This document shows, in pieces, positions 7,896 through 16,562 of a stretch of 64,000 bases of DNA. The translations under genes and the position numbers were made by a program. The stretch is from positions 248,001-312,000 of the forward strand of contig JACRPO010000008.1 in assembly GCA_016223165.1 (NCBI GenBank), written 5' to 3'. The DNA comes from Burkholderiales bacterium (lineage in GTDB: Bacteria; Pseudomonadota; Gammaproteobacteria; Burkholderiales; Burkholderiaceae_C). Position 1 is the first letter of the stretch, and every line of letters begins with the position of its first letter. Under the pieces are notes generated by a model. The model ran no database searches. It was not told the origin of the DNA and saw only the letters and a list, made by a program, of their open reading frames with translations.

Positions 7896-8839
7896 AGCTT
7901 GTTTCCTTGCAGCGCGCGCGGTCCGCGCGCAGGCGCCGGGGTAGGCACGCGTGCAGGCGCCGCGTTGGGCGTGTGTGCAGGAGCCGCGTCAGGCGCGGGT
8001 GCCGCCACAGCGTTGGGCGCGGCCCCGGTCCCCGGTGCCGCCGCCGAAGCGGCCGCGCCGGGCTCGCCCGTCAGGCCCTTGCCGGGCTCGTAGCGCATCC
8101 CTTCGGGCAGGTTGTAGCGGTGCTCGGGGTCGGCGGGCACGAGCGGCTGGCCGGCCTTGTCCTTTTCCACCCAGCCGAGCCGGTAGTGCCGCCCCGGCTC
8201 GCCCTTGGCGAGTTCGATCGGATAGACCTTGATCGCCGCCACCGGCAGCGGGCAGGCCTTCTCGCACTTGCCGCAGCCGGTGCAGGGCTCGCTGTGCACC
8301 ACCGGGATGAAGAGCGCGTGCCGCCCGGTGCGCGGGTTGATCAGCTGCTCGAGCGTGATCGCCTTGTCGATGGCCGGGCAGACGCGGTAGCAGATGTCGC
8401 AGCGCAGCCCCAGGTGATTGAGGCAGTTCTCCTGGTCGACGAGCACCGCCAGGCCCATCTTCGCCTTCGTGATCTCGGTCAGGCCGTGGTCCAGCGCGCC
8501 GGTGGGGCAGGCCTTCACGCAGGGGATGTCCTCGCACATCTCGCAGGGCTTGTCGCGCGCGACGAAGTACGGCGTGCCGGTGGTCACCGGCTGCTCGGGC
8601 GTGGCGAGCGTGAGGATGTCGTAGGGGCAATCGCGCACGCACAGGCCGCAGCGCACGCAGGCGGCGGCGAAGTCGGCCTCGTGCAGGGCGCCCGGCGGGC
8701 GCAGCGCCAGCGGCGGCAGCGCGCGCGCGTGGCGCGCCTGCAGAGCCAGCATCAGGCCGATCGCGCCCGCCCCGCACGCACCCCTGGCGGCGTCGAGCAG
8801 GAAGCGGCGGCGTTCGCGCGCGGCGGCGAGCGGCAACAA
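7892..8839 (-). CDS. napG: Ferredoxin-type protein NapG
   Basis: A 315-residue protein with an N-terminal twin-arginine-like stretch ([15 protein letters not shown]) and a hydrophobic segment for export, then four 4Fe-4S clusters (for example [44 protein letters not shown]). It relays electrons from NapH to NapAB. The start is TTG: no ATG exists nearby, but a gggagg ribosome-binding site lies 6 bases upstream. The last ~60 residues are an unusual Ala/Pro-rich tail beyond the normal NapG end, encoded by degenerate repeats around 7930-8050. A 142-bp structured spacer separates it from napA. Confidence 0.93.
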   Translation of the reverse strand: MLPLAAARERRRFLLDAARGACGAGAIGLMLALQARHARALPPLALRPPGALHEADFAAACVRCGLCVRDCPYDILTLATPEQPVTTGTPYFVARDKPCEMCEDIPCVKACPTGALDHGLTEITKAKMGLAVLVDQENCLNHLGLRCDICYRVCPAIDKAITLEQLINPRTGRHALFIPVVHSEPCTGCGKCEKACPLPVAAIKVYPIELAKGEPGRHYRLGWVEKDKAGQPLVPADPEHRYNLPEGMRYEPGKGLTGEPGAAASAAAPGTGAAPNAVAAPAPDAAPAHTPNAAPARVPTPAPARGPRALQGNKL

Positions 8840-8876
8840 GGTGCGCCTCCCGTTGCCTCAGCCAAGCGGCCGCCGC

Positions 8877-8964
8877 GGACCCGGCTTTGCCGGTCCGCCG
8901 GCGGCGCCCCCCGGGGCCACGCAGTGGCCCCTTCGGGTCCCTGGGCGAGGCGACCGCCGGTCGC
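8877..8964 (-). repeat. Three consecutive hairpins in the napA-napG spacer
   Basis: Within the 142-bp gap between napA and napG there are three inverted repeats: 8950-8964 (gcgacc/ggtcgc, 3-nt loop), 8913-8931 (ggggccac/gtggcccc, 3-nt loop) and 8877-8896 (an imperfect ggacccggc/gccggtcc pair). All other nap genes overlap or nearly touch, so this gap is the only structured break in the operon. Possible roles are mRNA processing, partial termination to set the NapA:NapGHB ratio, or simply an inserted REP-like sequence. None has a T-tract. Confidence 0.7.
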
Positions 8965-8981
8965 TCCTGGGGGAGGTCATG

Positions 8982-11615
8982 TCAGGCCTTCAACACCTTC
9001 ACGGCGCACTTCTTGAAATCCGTCTCCTTGCTGATCGGGCAGGTGGCGTCCAGCGTCAGCTTGTTGGCCAGGCGGTGCTCGTCGAAGAAGGGCATGAAGA
9101 CGAGGCCCTCGGGCATGCGGTTGCGGCCGCGCGTGTTGACGCGCAACTGCACCTCGCCGCGCCGCGAGGCCACCTTCACCGGATCGCCGTGCTTGAGGCC
9201 GCGCCGCTCGGCGTCCTTCGGGTGCATCCACACCACCGCGTCGGGGAAGGCGCGGTAGAGCTCGGGCACGCGCCGCGTCATCGTGCCGGTGTGCCAGTGC
9301 TCGAGCACGCGGCCCGTGCACAGCCACAGGTCGTACTCGGCATCGGGCTGCTCGGCCGCCGGCTGGTAGGGCAGCGCGAAGATGGTCGCCTTGCCGTCGG
9401 GCTTGCCATAGAAGCGCACGCCCTCGCCGGCCTTCACGTAGGGGTCATAGCCCTCGCGGTAGCGCCACAGCGTCTCCTTGCCGTTGATGACCGGCCAGCG
9501 CAGGCCGCGCACGCGGTGGTAGTGGTCGAACTCGCCGAGGTCCTTGCCCTTGCCGAGGCCGAACTTGCGGTACTCCTCGAACAGGCCCTTCTGCACGTAG
9601 AAGCCGAAGGCCTCGGTCTCGTCGTTGCTGTAGCCGGCCCAGGCATGCGCGTTGACGCGCGCCGCCTCGGCACGGCCGTACTGGTTGACGGCGCCATTGG
9701 CGTAGAGCACGTCGTACAGCGTCTTGCCCTTGTATTGCGGGTGGCGATCGAGCAGCTCGGCCGGCCACACCTCTTCGGTCTTGAAGCGCTTGCTGAACTC
9801 GATGTACTGCCACAGGTCGCTCTTCGCCTGCCCGGGCGCAGTCACCTGCTGGCGCCAGAACTGGCCTCGGCGCTCGGCATTGCCGTAAGCGCCCTCCTTT
9901 TCGGTCCACATGGCGCTGGGCAGGATGAGGTCGGCCGACAGCGCCGTCACCGTCGGGTAGGCGTCGGAGACGACGATGAAGTTGCGCGGATCGCGAAAGC
10001 CCGGGTACCTCTCCTGGTTGAGGTTGGGCCCGGCCTGCATGTTGTTGGTCGTCGAGGTCCAGTAGAAGTTGAGCACGCCGTCCTTGAGCATGCGGTCCTG
10101 CTGCACGGCGTGGAAGCCGACCTCGCCGCGCAGCGTGCCCGGCGGCAGCGCCCAGATGCGCTCGGCGATCTCGCGGTGCGCCGGGTTGGCGATCAGCAGG
10201 TCGGCGGGCAGCCGGTGCGCGAAGGTGCCTGCCTCGCGCGCGGTGCCGCAGGCACTCGGCTGGCCGGTCAGCGAGAAAGGGCTGTTGCCCGGCTCGCTGA
10301 TCTTGCCCACCAGCAGGTGCACGTTGTAGATCATGTTGTTGGCCCACGTGCCGCGCGTGTGCTGGTTGAAGCCCATGGTCCAGTAGCTGGTGACCTTGGT
10401 CTTCGGGTCGGCGTAGGTCTTCGCCAGCGCCTCCAGCTTGTCCTTGGGCACACCGGTGAGCTGCGCCGTGTAGTCGAGCGTGTACGTGCTGACGAAGGCC
10501 TTGAACTCGTCGAAGCTGATCGGGCTCGCGGCCATCGGGTTGCCCTTGGGCTTGCCGTCGGCGCCGGGGTAGCCGTTGTTGCCGGCCACCTGCTCGAGCG
10601 GGTGGTTGGGCCTGAGGCCGTAGCCGATGTCGGTGACACCCTTCTGGAACGTCACGTGCTTCTTGACGAAGTCCTCGTTCACCGCACCGCTCGTGATGAT
10701 GTGGTGGCAGATGTAGTTGAGGATCGCGAGGTCGGTCTGCGGCTTGAAGATGAGCTCGGCGTCGGCGACCTCGCACGAGCGGTGCGAGAACGTCGAGAGC
10801 ACGTGCACCTTGACATGCTTGGCCGTTAGGCGGCGGTTGGTGATGCGGCTCCACAGGATGGGGTGCATCTCGGCCATGTTGCTGCCCCACAGCACGAAGG
10901 CGTCGGCATGCTCGGCGTCGTCGTACACGCCCATCGGCTCGTCGGCGCCGAAGGTGCGGATGAAGCCGAACACGGCGCTGGCCATGCAGTGGCGCGCGTT
11001 GGGGTCGATGTTGTTGCTGCGGAAACCCGCCTTCATCAGCTTGTTGGCGGCATAACCCTCGAACACCGTCCACTGGCCCGAGCCGAACATGCCCACGCCC
11101 ACCGGCCCCTTGGCCTTGAGCGTGGCCTTGACCTTCTCCTCCATGATGTCGAAGGCCTGCGTCCAGCTGATCGGCGCGAACTCGCCGTTCTTGTCGAACT
11201 TGCCGTCCTTCATGCGCAGCAGCGGCGTCGTCAGGCGGTCGGCGGTGTACTGGATCTTGGCCAGGAAGTAGCCCTTGACGCAGTTCAGGCCCTTGTTCAC
11301 CGGCGCGTCGGGGTCGCCTTGCGTGGCGACGATGCGCCCGTCCTTGACGCCGACGAGCACGCCGCAACCGGTGCCGCAGTAGCGGCACACGGCCTTGTCC
11401 CAGCGCACGCCGTCGCTGGCGGCCGCGCCGGCGCCGGCCGCGGGTTGCGCGAGCGCCGGCGCGGCCGCGGGCTGCGCAAGCGCCGGCGCGGCCGCCGCGA
11501 GCGGCAGCGTGATGCCGGCACTGGCCGCGGTCGCGGCGGCGGCCTTTTGCTTGATGAACTCGCGCCGCGACAGCACCTGGATGGCGTTGACGGGGCTTTG
11601 CACTTCAGCAGTCAT
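8982..11615 (-). CDS. napA: Periplasmic nitrate reductase catalytic subunit NapA
   Basis: An 877-residue molybdoprotein that reduces nitrate to nitrite in the periplasm. It has a Tat signal (SRREFIKQ at 16-23), a 4Fe-4S motif C77-X2-C80-X3-C84 and C112, and a candidate Mo-ligand Cys in NARHCMAS. The C-terminal molybdopterin dinucleotide-binding domain shows [20 protein letters not shown]. An ATG at 11615 with aggagg 7 bases upstream decides the start; an in-frame start at 11636 is less likely. The linker after the signal contains a duplicated APALAQPAA unit that lengthens it relative to typical NapA. The start lies within the end of napD (11-bp overlap), so the chaperone and enzyme are coupled. 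Confidence 0.97.
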   Translation of the reverse strand: MTAEVQSPVNAIQVLSRREFIKQKAAAATAASAGITLPLAAAAPALAQPAAAPALAQPAAGAGAAASDGVRWDKAVCRYCGTGCGVLVGVKDGRIVATQGDPDAPVNKGLNCVKGYFLAKIQYTADRLTTPLLRMKDGKFDKNGEFAPISWTQAFDIMEEKVKATLKAKGPVGVGMFGSGQWTVFEGYAANKLMKAGFRSNNIDPNARHCMASAVFGFIRTFGADEPMGVYDDAEHADAFVLWGSNMAEMHPILWSRITNRRLTAKHVKVHVLSTFSHRSCEVADAELIFKPQTDLAILNYICHHIITSGAVNEDFVKKHVTFQKGVTDIGYGLRPNHPLEQVAGNNGYPGADGKPKGNPMAASPISFDEFKAFVSTYTLDYTAQLTGVPKDKLEALAKTYADPKTKVTSYWTMGFNQHTRGTWANNMIYNVHLLVGKISEPGNSPFSLTGQPSACGTAREAGTFAHRLPADLLIANPAHREIAERIWALPPGTLRGEVGFHAVQQDRMLKDGVLNFYWTSTTNNMQAGPNLNQERYPGFRDPRNFIVVSDAYPTVTALSADLILPSAMWTEKEGAYGNAERRGQFWRQQVTAPGQAKSDLWQYIEFSKRFKTEEVWPAELLDRHPQYKGKTLYDVLYANGAVNQYGRAEAARVNAHAWAGYSNDETEAFGFYVQKGLFEEYRKFGLGKGKDLGEFDHYHRVRGLRWPVINGKETLWRYREGYDPYVKAGEGVRFYGKPDGKATIFALPYQPAAEQPDAEYDLWLCTGRVLEHWHTGTMTRRVPELYRAFPDAVVWMHPKDAERRGLKHGDPVKVASRRGEVQLRVNTRGRNRMPEGLVFMPFFDEHRLANKLTLDATCPISKETDFKKCAVKVLKA

Positions 11616-11898
11616 GACGAGCCTCCTCGGGGGCATCGGTGGATCCGGTGGCGAACCCGGTGTCGGGTTCGGGTTCGAACTGGTGGTAGACGAGCGCGAC
11701 GCTCATCACGCCGGGCAGCGTGCCGATGCGCGTGAAGCATTCGCTCGACTCGCGATCGGTGGTGGTCTCGACGGTGACGACGAGGCGGCCGTCGGGCGCC
11801 GCGGCTGGCACCTCGACGCCGGGCCAGGTGGAGAGCTCGGCCCGCACGGCCGCAACCTGCTCGGGACGCACGTGCACGACGAGACTGGAGATGTTCAC
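11605..11898 (-). CDS. napD: NapA Tat-signal chaperone NapD
   Basis: A 97-residue protein of the NapD ferredoxin-fold family: [20 protein letters not shown] at the N-terminus, then [14 protein letters not shown] and a C-terminal VALVYHQFE. NapD binds the NapA twin-arginine signal and is needed for its maturation. GTG start with an agaagg ribosome-binding site 9 bases upstream. First gene of the operon; no napE, napF or napC precedes it. The 130-bp gap to the divergent gene at 12029 contains an FNR-type palindrome. Confidence 0.92.
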   Translation of the reverse strand: MNISSLVVHVRPEQVAAVRAELSTWPGVEVPAAAPDGRLVVTVETTTDRESSECFTRIGTLPGVMSVALVYHQFEPEPDTGFATGSTDAPEEARHDC

Positions 11899-11976
11899 GT
11901 GCGTGCGCCTTCTGGCTCTTCGTCGATGGGTCGCATGACCCTGTTGAATTCATTCTTCGCGCTCCGTCCCGGCCGT

Positions 11977-11996
11977 TCCTTGAAGCGGTTCAAGGA
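11977..11996. promoter_or_regulatory. Candidate FNR/Anr/Dnr-type box between napD and the d1-like gene
   Basis: A perfect inverted repeat with 8-bp arms and a 4-bp spacer (tccttgaa-gcgg-ttcaagga). Its inner part, TTGAA-N4-TTCAA, differs from the FNR consensus TTGAT-N4-ATCAA only at the two innermost arm positions. It lies about 88 bp upstream of the napD start and about 42 bp upstream of the divergent start at 12029, so it could serve either promoter. Assignment to FNR/Dnr is inference from sequence and from the anaerobic gene content. Confidence 0.55.
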
Positions 11997-12028
11997 CGCG
12001 GCGAACGGCCCGCCTCGAACATGCCGGC

Positions 12029-12811
12029 ATGCTTGGCGGGCGCGTGGCAGCAGCGCTGTTTCTCGCGGTCGCCTCGGCGGCGGCGTTGGCAGGGTGCGTC
12101 CCGGTGGTCTGCGCCGGCGCGGCGCCCGCCCTGCACGCACCAGCGAACGACACCGCGCCCGCGGCGACGCCGATGGCGTTCAGTGCCGACGGCCGCCTGA
12201 TGCTGGTGATGCAGGCCGATCCGCCCTGCCTGGTGGTGTGGCATGCCGAGCATGACGTGCCCGTGCACACGATCACGCCCGCGACGCGCGACGGGCGCAT
12301 CGCCGCGCGCGTCGCGGCGCTGCGCACGGCCGTGCTCAGACGCAGCTTCATCGTCGCGCCGGCCGACCTGCCCGAGCTGTGGGAGATCTCGTACGACCCG
12401 AAGGCTGAGGAGATCTACGACGGCCTCGTGCACGACTACCGCCTCGGCGAAGGCGTGCCGCGGCGCGGCTACCTCGGCCTCAGGCGCACGGCACTGCCCG
12501 AGCCGCTCGCCGACTTCGTGCTCGACGAAGACGAGGCCGAGGCCTGGGGTCTGGCGCCGCCACCACCGGCCGGCAGCGGCGAGGGCCAGGTGATCAACCT
12601 CGACGTGCGCCGGCGCGTCGCGGTGGAACCGGCAGCACGGATGCAGGCAGCGATGCAGGCGCTGCGCGACTCGCGTGACCTGCGGGCGCGAGGCGCGCAG
12701 GCGCAAGCCGCCGTGCAGATGCGGGCGCCATCGCCGCTCGCGGACCTCGCGCAAAAGCGATCTGCGTCAAGGCCCTGGCCCTGCGCTGCGCCTAAGGTGC
12801 CGGGGCCATGA
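12029..12811 (+). CDS. Truncated cytochrome d1-domain lipoprotein
   Basis: A 260-residue protein with a lipobox (ALAGC23). Residues about 50-200 resemble the haem d1 beta-propeller domain of NirS/NirN/NirF-type proteins: AFSADGRLMLV, LPELWEISYDPKAEEIYDGLVHDYRLGEG, a PEPLADFVLDE element and GQVINLDVRRRVA. A complete d1 domain needs roughly 350-400 residues (eight blades). Here only the middle is present, and the C-terminal 60 residues look unrelated. No CXXCH haem c motif is present. Its stop overlaps the TonB receptor start (ATGA). It may be a degenerate remnant or a small d1-derived periplasmic protein. It is expected to share the FNR-like promoter with napD. Confidence 0.68.
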   Translation: MLGGRVAAALFLAVASAAALAGCVPVVCAGAAPALHAPANDTAPAATPMAFSADGRLMLVMQADPPCLVVWHAEHDVPVHTITPATRDGRIAARVAALRTAVLRRSFIVAPADLPELWEISYDPKAEEIYDGLVHDYRLGEGVPRRGYLGLRRTALPEPLADFVLDEDEAEAWGLAPPPPAGSGEGQVINLDVRRRVAVEPAARMQAAMQALRDSRDLRARGAQAQAAVQMRAPSPLADLAQKRSASRPWPCAAPKVPGP

Positions 12812-14853
12812 ACCCTTCGATCCGCCGCGCCATCGACACGCTGGCCCACCGCATGCCGCGTGCCTTGCTCGGCACCTTCTGTGCCACAGGGCTGGCTTGC
12901 GCGCAGGCGCAACCGGCCGTGAGCAGCGCGACGGCCGGCGCGACGATCGCCGCCTCGAGCCCCGCGCCGCAGGTGGTGGTGATCTCGGCGACGCGGCTCG
13001 CGATGGCCATGGCCGATGCGCCGGCGGCCATGAGCGTGGTGCCACGCGAGACCATCGAGCAACTCGGCGCCGACGACCTGCTCGAGGCGCTGCGCGGCGA
13101 GTCGGGCATCACCCTCTTCGGCCGCACGATCGGCGGGCGCAAGACGCTGGCGCTGCGCGGCATGGAGAGCCGGCACACGCTCTATCTCGTCGACGGCCGC
13201 CGCATCGGCGCGAGCGACGGCCTCATCGGCCACACCGACTTCCAGCTCGGCTGGGTGGCGGTGGAGGAGATCGAGCGCATCGAGGTCGTGCGCGGGCCGC
13301 TGTCGGCGCTGTACGGCGCCGAGGCCCTGGGCGGCGTGCTGCAGATCGTGACGCGCGCGCCTTCGGCGAAGCTGGAAGGCAGCGCCACCACCGAGGGCTC
13401 GTGGGCCGAAGGCGGGCGCGGCGGCGGTGGCCATCGCGCCGCGGCGCGCGTCTCGGGGCCGCTGGCCGAAGGGATGCGCATCGCCGTCGTCGCGGCCGAC
13501 ACGCGGCGCTCGGCGATCGCCTCGCCGAGCGACCCGCGCATCTCCGAACTCGAAGGCCGCCACAAGCACGACGGCGGCGTGCGCGTCGCCTGGGACGCGG
13601 CCGCGAACCACCGCATCGAATTCGATGCGCGCAGCGGCCTCGAGGAGCGCTTCGGCCACGCGGTGGAGCGCAGCGGCCGCCGCCGCGTCTACTTCACCGA
13701 CACCGACGTGCGGCGCAGCCACGGCGCGCTGAGCTGGTTTGCCGACTGGGCCGGTGCGGGTGCATCGGGTGCATCGGGTGCAGCGGCCCCATCGGGCGAG
13801 TGGCGCAGCCAGCTCGCCGCCTACGGCAGCCACCTGGCGATGGTGAATGCGCGCAGCAACGGCGTCGCCGCGCTGCGCTCGAACGCGCTCGCCGACGACG
13901 TGCTCGACGGCCAGGTTTCCGGCCGGCCCGCGGCCGACCACCTGCTCGTCGCCGGCTTTGAGGCGCGCCGCGAACGCCTGTCGAACACCGCGCTGCCCGG
14001 CGGGCGCAGCTCGGCCGAGCACCGGTCGATCTATGCGCACGACGAGTTCGCGCTGCGGCGCGAGCTGAGCTTGAGCGGCGGCCTGCGCTACGACGAGCAC
14101 GAGCGCTTCGGCAGCGTCTGGAGCCCGCGCCTGTATGCGGTGTGGCAGGCGGCGCCGCAATGGACCGTGAAGGGCGGTGCGAGCCGCGGCTTCAAGCCGC
14201 CGACGCTCAAGCAGATCACGCCCGGCTATGCCGAGGACGAAGGGCCCAACACCTTCTTCTCCGACCCCACGCTGCAACCCGAGACGAGCACGGCGTTCGA
14301 GCTCGGCGCCGGCTTCGACGAGCACGACTTCGGTGCCACCGCGATGCTGTTCCACAACCGCGTGCACGACCTCATCGTGCCGCGCTTCCTCGGCACGGTG
14401 GCGGGGCGCGACCAGTACATCTACGCCAGCCTCGACGATGCCCGGCTGCAGGGCCTGGAGCTCGCGTTCACGTTGCGCGAGGGCCGCTTCACGCTCACCG
14501 GCAACTGGCAGTGGCTCGATGCGAAGGACGGCGCCGGCCAGCGCCTGGAGCGGCGCCCGCGCGTCGCCGCCGGCCTCGGCCTGCACTGGGACGAAGGGCC
14601 GTGGCATGCGCGCTGGCGCGCCGACCACGTGAGCACGCAACTGCTGGCCGCCGCGGCAGCCGGACAACCGCCGCAGCGCGTGCCCTCGTTGACGACGATG
14701 GCTGCGTCCCTCGGGCGCCGGCTCGACCGCGGCCTCGACCTGGAGCTCGGCGTGAACAACCTCGACGACCTCAGCCTGGCGCAACGCTCGCCGCTCTTCA
14801 CCTGGGCCGAGGCGCCGCGCACGTGGCGCCTCACCTTGCGCGGCCGCTGGTAG
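12808..14853 (+). CDS. TonB-dependent outer-membrane receptor
   Basis: A 681-residue outer-membrane receptor. It has a signal peptide ending near ACAQAQ, a TonB-box-like VVVISATR, and a plug domain with LYLVDGRRIGA and the VEEIERIEVVRGPLSALYGAEALGGVLQIVT signature spread over residues 140-190. A 22-strand barrel follows, ending in a terminal aromatic (LTLRGRW). It takes up a large or scarce ligand using TonB energy; the ligand cannot be read from sequence, and no Met/His-rich copper motif was seen. It is translationally coupled to the d1-like lipoprotein, which suggests a linked, possibly metal- or haem-related role under anaerobic control. Confidence 0.9.
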   Translation: MNPSIRRAIDTLAHRMPRALLGTFCATGLACAQAQPAVSSATAGATIAASSPAPQVVVISATRLAMAMADAPAAMSVVPRETIEQLGADDLLEALRGESGITLFGRTIGGRKTLALRGMESRHTLYLVDGRRIGASDGLIGHTDFQLGWVAVEEIERIEVVRGPLSALYGAEALGGVLQIVTRAPSAKLEGSATTEGSWAEGGRGGGGHRAAARVSGPLAEGMRIAVVAADTRRSAIASPSDPRISELEGRHKHDGGVRVAWDAAANHRIEFDARSGLEERFGHAVERSGRRRVYFTDTDVRRSHGALSWFADWAGAGASGASGAAAPSGEWRSQLAAYGSHLAMVNARSNGVAALRSNALADDVLDGQVSGRPAADHLLVAGFEARRERLSNTALPGGRSSAEHRSIYAHDEFALRRELSLSGGLRYDEHERFGSVWSPRLYAVWQAAPQWTVKGGASRGFKPPTLKQITPGYAEDEGPNTFFSDPTLQPETSTAFELGAGFDEHDFGATAMLFHNRVHDLIVPRFLGTVAGRDQYIYASLDDARLQGLELAFTLREGRFTLTGNWQWLDAKDGAGQRLERRPRVAAGLGLHWDEGPWHARWRADHVSTQLLAAAAAGQPPQRVPSLTTMAASLGRRLDRGLDLELGVNNLDDLSLAQRSPLFTWAEAPRTWRLTLRGRW

Positions 14854-14903
14854 CGCGCGCCGCCCCACGCTCCACCGAGCACCTCACGCCCCGCGCGCTT
14901 TTT

Positions 14904-14955
14904 GCGCCCTCCTTTGCGCCCTCCTTTGCGCCCTCCCTTGCGCCCTCCCTCGCCC
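14904..14955. repeat. Tandem 12-bp repeat upstream of the hemerythrin-like gene
   Basis: Four to five units of gcgccctccttt and close variants (gcgccctccctt, gcgccctccctc) in the 129-bp gap between the TonB receptor and the hemerythrin-like gene. The array ends about 30 bases before the ATG, so copy number could change promoter or leader spacing. Confidence 0.8.
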
Positions 14956-14982
14956 CCTCACTCGCGCCCGCCCACGCGCCCC

Positions 14983-15531
14983 ATGCCGGACCTCGATCGA
15001 TCCGCGACGCCGCCGCATCCGCAGCCGACCCCCGCCCCTCGGCCGGCCGAAGCGCCGGGCGGCGACGTCGGCGACCCCTGCGCCGTGCCGGCGCTGGCGG
15101 CGCTGTGCGCATGCCACGAGCGTTTCGACGACGTGCTCGACATGCTGCGCGACCTGGCGCCGCACCTGAAGCGCGAGGGCCCGGACGAACGCGCCCGGCG
15201 CGCCGCCGCGCGGGTGCTCGCCTTCCTCGACTTCGAAGCCCCCGGGCACCGCGCCGTCGTCGAGCGCGAAGTGCTGCCGGTGCTGCGCCGCGTCGGCGGC
15301 GCGGCCGGCGTGGCGCTGGCGGCGCGGCTGGAGGCCGAACAGGGCCTGCTCGCGCGTGCCTGGAGCCAGTGCCGCCCGGCGCTGGCCGATCTCGCCGAAA
15401 CCGGCCGCTGGTCGAGGGAATCGGCGGCGTTCGAGTTCGACCGCTGGCGCGACTTCTCGGCGCTGGCCATGGCCCACCTGCTGGCCGAGCACGGCGCGGC
15501 CTTCCCGGCCGTGGCGGCGCATCTGAAGTGA
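14983..15531 (+). CDS. Hemerythrin-like (HHE) domain protein
   Basis: A 182-residue, mostly helical cytosolic protein. After a Pro-rich N-terminal 35 residues come CHERFDDVLDML, then GHRAVVEREVLPVL and the C-terminal AHLLAEHGAAFP. The spacing of histidines and glutamates (H..E, H...E, H..EH) resembles the di-iron site of HHE hemerythrins. Such proteins bind O2 or NO and are common beside denitrification genes. It could buffer NO or protect the nearby anaerobic enzymes. The ligand set is not perfectly canonical, so iron binding is an inference. The start at 14983 is chosen over upstream in-frame starts, because those would translate the tandem repeat. Confidence 0.65.
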   Translation: MPDLDRSATPPHPQPTPAPRPAEAPGGDVGDPCAVPALAALCACHERFDDVLDMLRDLAPHLKREGPDERARRAAARVLAFLDFEAPGHRAVVEREVLPVLRRVGGAAGVALAARLEAEQGLLARAWSQCRPALADLAETGRWSRESAAFEFDRWRDFSALAMAHLLAEHGAAFPAVAAHLK

Positions 15532-15559
15532 GAGCCTGAACGAATCATCCTCAGGCTCT
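15531..15559. terminator. 29-bp inverted repeat between convergent genes (deleted MITE relative)
   Basis: Perfect 9-bp arms (agagcctga/tcaggctct) around an 11-nt loop, beginning on the last base of the hemerythrin-like stop codon and facing the end of the MBL gene. Apart from two missing bases, its left half is the left end of the 161-bp element at 17799-17959, and its right arm matches that element's right end. It thus looks like an internally deleted copy, and it could work as a bidirectional terminator. Confidence 0.65.
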
Positions 15560-15573
15560 GATCTCTTCGCCGA

Positions 15574-16329
15574 TCAGGGCACGACGTAGTTCCGCGGCCC
15601 GAACAGATCGATGCCGCAGTCGAGCTGCTCGACCCAGTCGATGAACTCGCGCACCGCGGCGCCGACGAGCGGCGCACCGTGCTGCGGCGCGATCATCTTG
15701 ATCGGCAGTCCACGCACCATGTGCGCCCACCACTGCAGCACCTTGCGGCTGACCATGTAGCGGCGGTGGAAGGCCTCCATGCGCGGCACGTGCGGCGCCA
15801 GCTCGTGCACCGGCACGCTCGCATCGACGCCGATCGAGACGCCGAGGTCGCCGGAGAAGAGGATGCCGCTGGCCGGGTCCCAGAACTGGAAGTTGCCCTC
15901 GGCATGCATGAAATGCGCCGGCAGCGCGACGAGGTCGTGGCGTCCGACGCGGATGCGCATGCCGGGGTCGGGGATCGCCACGACGCGGCCGTGCGTCTTG
16001 CCCGGCTTGCAGAAGTGCGGGATGAAGCGCTCCCAGACGCGCGAGATGTAGACCGGCGCCTGCGTCGCCGTCATCCAGCGGTCGAGCGAGGCCACGATGT
16101 CGGGGTCGGCGTGCGAGGCGATGATGGCCGACAGGCGGTGCGGCGCGAAGTGCTGCGTCATCACCAGGTACAGCTCGGCGTAGGCGAGGTTGCCGCCGGG
16201 GTCGATGACGGCGCCGGTGTCGTCGTCGACGATCAGGAACTGGTTGGCCTGCACGCCCTCGGTGCCGTCGACGGTGTCATGGAACATCAGGCAGCGGTGG
16301 CCTGGGGAGCTGTGCAGTTCAACGGGCAT
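15574..16329 (-). CDS. MBL-fold ODP-like oxygen/NO-binding protein
   Basis: A 251-residue metallo-beta-lactamase-fold protein resembling the di-iron ODP/flavodiiron beta-lactamase domain: GVQANQFLIVDDDTGAVIDPGG at the start, then H73-A-D75-P-D77, H142 (FMHAEGNFQFWD), D161 (FSGDLGVS) and H217 (APQHGAPL). Flavodiiron enzymes have HXEXDH in the first loop. Here a Pro-Asp pair ends the motif, so one metal ligand is changed. No flavodoxin domain is attached. Likely roles are O2 sensing or reduction, or NO handling; this is inferred from fold and context. A TTGAT-N4-CTCAA box lies about 76 bp upstream of the ATG, consistent with FNR/Dnr control. Confidence 0.75.
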   Translation of the reverse strand: MPVELHSSPGHRCLMFHDTVDGTEGVQANQFLIVDDDTGAVIDPGGNLAYAELYLVMTQHFAPHRLSAIIASHADPDIVASLDRWMTATQAPVYISRVWERFIPHFCKPGKTHGRVVAIPDPGMRIRVGRHDLVALPAHFMHAEGNFQFWDPASGILFSGDLGVSIGVDASVPVHELAPHVPRMEAFHRRYMVSRKVLQWWAHMVRGLPIKMIAPQHGAPLVGAAVREFIDWVEQLDCGIDLFGPRNYVVP

Positions 16330-16398
16330 GCGGTCCTCGCGGAGGGCCGCAGGGCTCGGGCGGCCTGCGCACTGTGCGGGCTTGGCGCGCCGGCGCGG

Positions 16399-16412
16399 TT
16401 GATGATCCTCAA
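16399..16412. promoter_or_regulatory. Candidate FNR/Dnr box upstream of the MBL-fold gene
   Basis: TTGAT-GATC-CTCAA matches the FNR-family consensus TTGAT-N4-ATCAA at nine of ten positions. Its centre is about 76 bp before the ATG of the leftward MBL-fold gene and about 157 bp before the rightward TPR-methyltransferase gene. The distance to the former would place it near -40 of a promoter with a ~35-base leader. The regulator itself is not in the window. Confidence 0.6.
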
Positions 16413-16562
16413 GGCCCGCGCCGGCCGGGCGGCACGGTGCCACAGCTGGGCCGCGTCTGGCGCGGTCCGCCCTCGGCGCACGGTGCCGGCCCGCTCCTGC
16501 GCCGGCCCCCGGGCCGCCGAGCCGCGAGGAGTGGCGCCCAGCCGCGCGCTACAGTGGCCGCC

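Noticed and set aside
8841-10829. 662-codon plus-strand frame opposite napA
   Set aside because: Antisense shadow of napA; low-complexity Val/Ala/His/Arg content and no motif.
12469-14868. 799-codon minus-strand frame opposite the TonB receptor
   Set aside because: Composition typical of an antisense frame in high-G+C DNA; the receptor signature is on the plus strand.
14904-14955. Coding extension of the hemerythrin-like protein through the tandem repeat
   Set aside because: An in-frame upstream start exists, but it would translate the repeat as R-P-P-L units with no ribosome-binding site; the ATG at 14983 begins the plausible protein.
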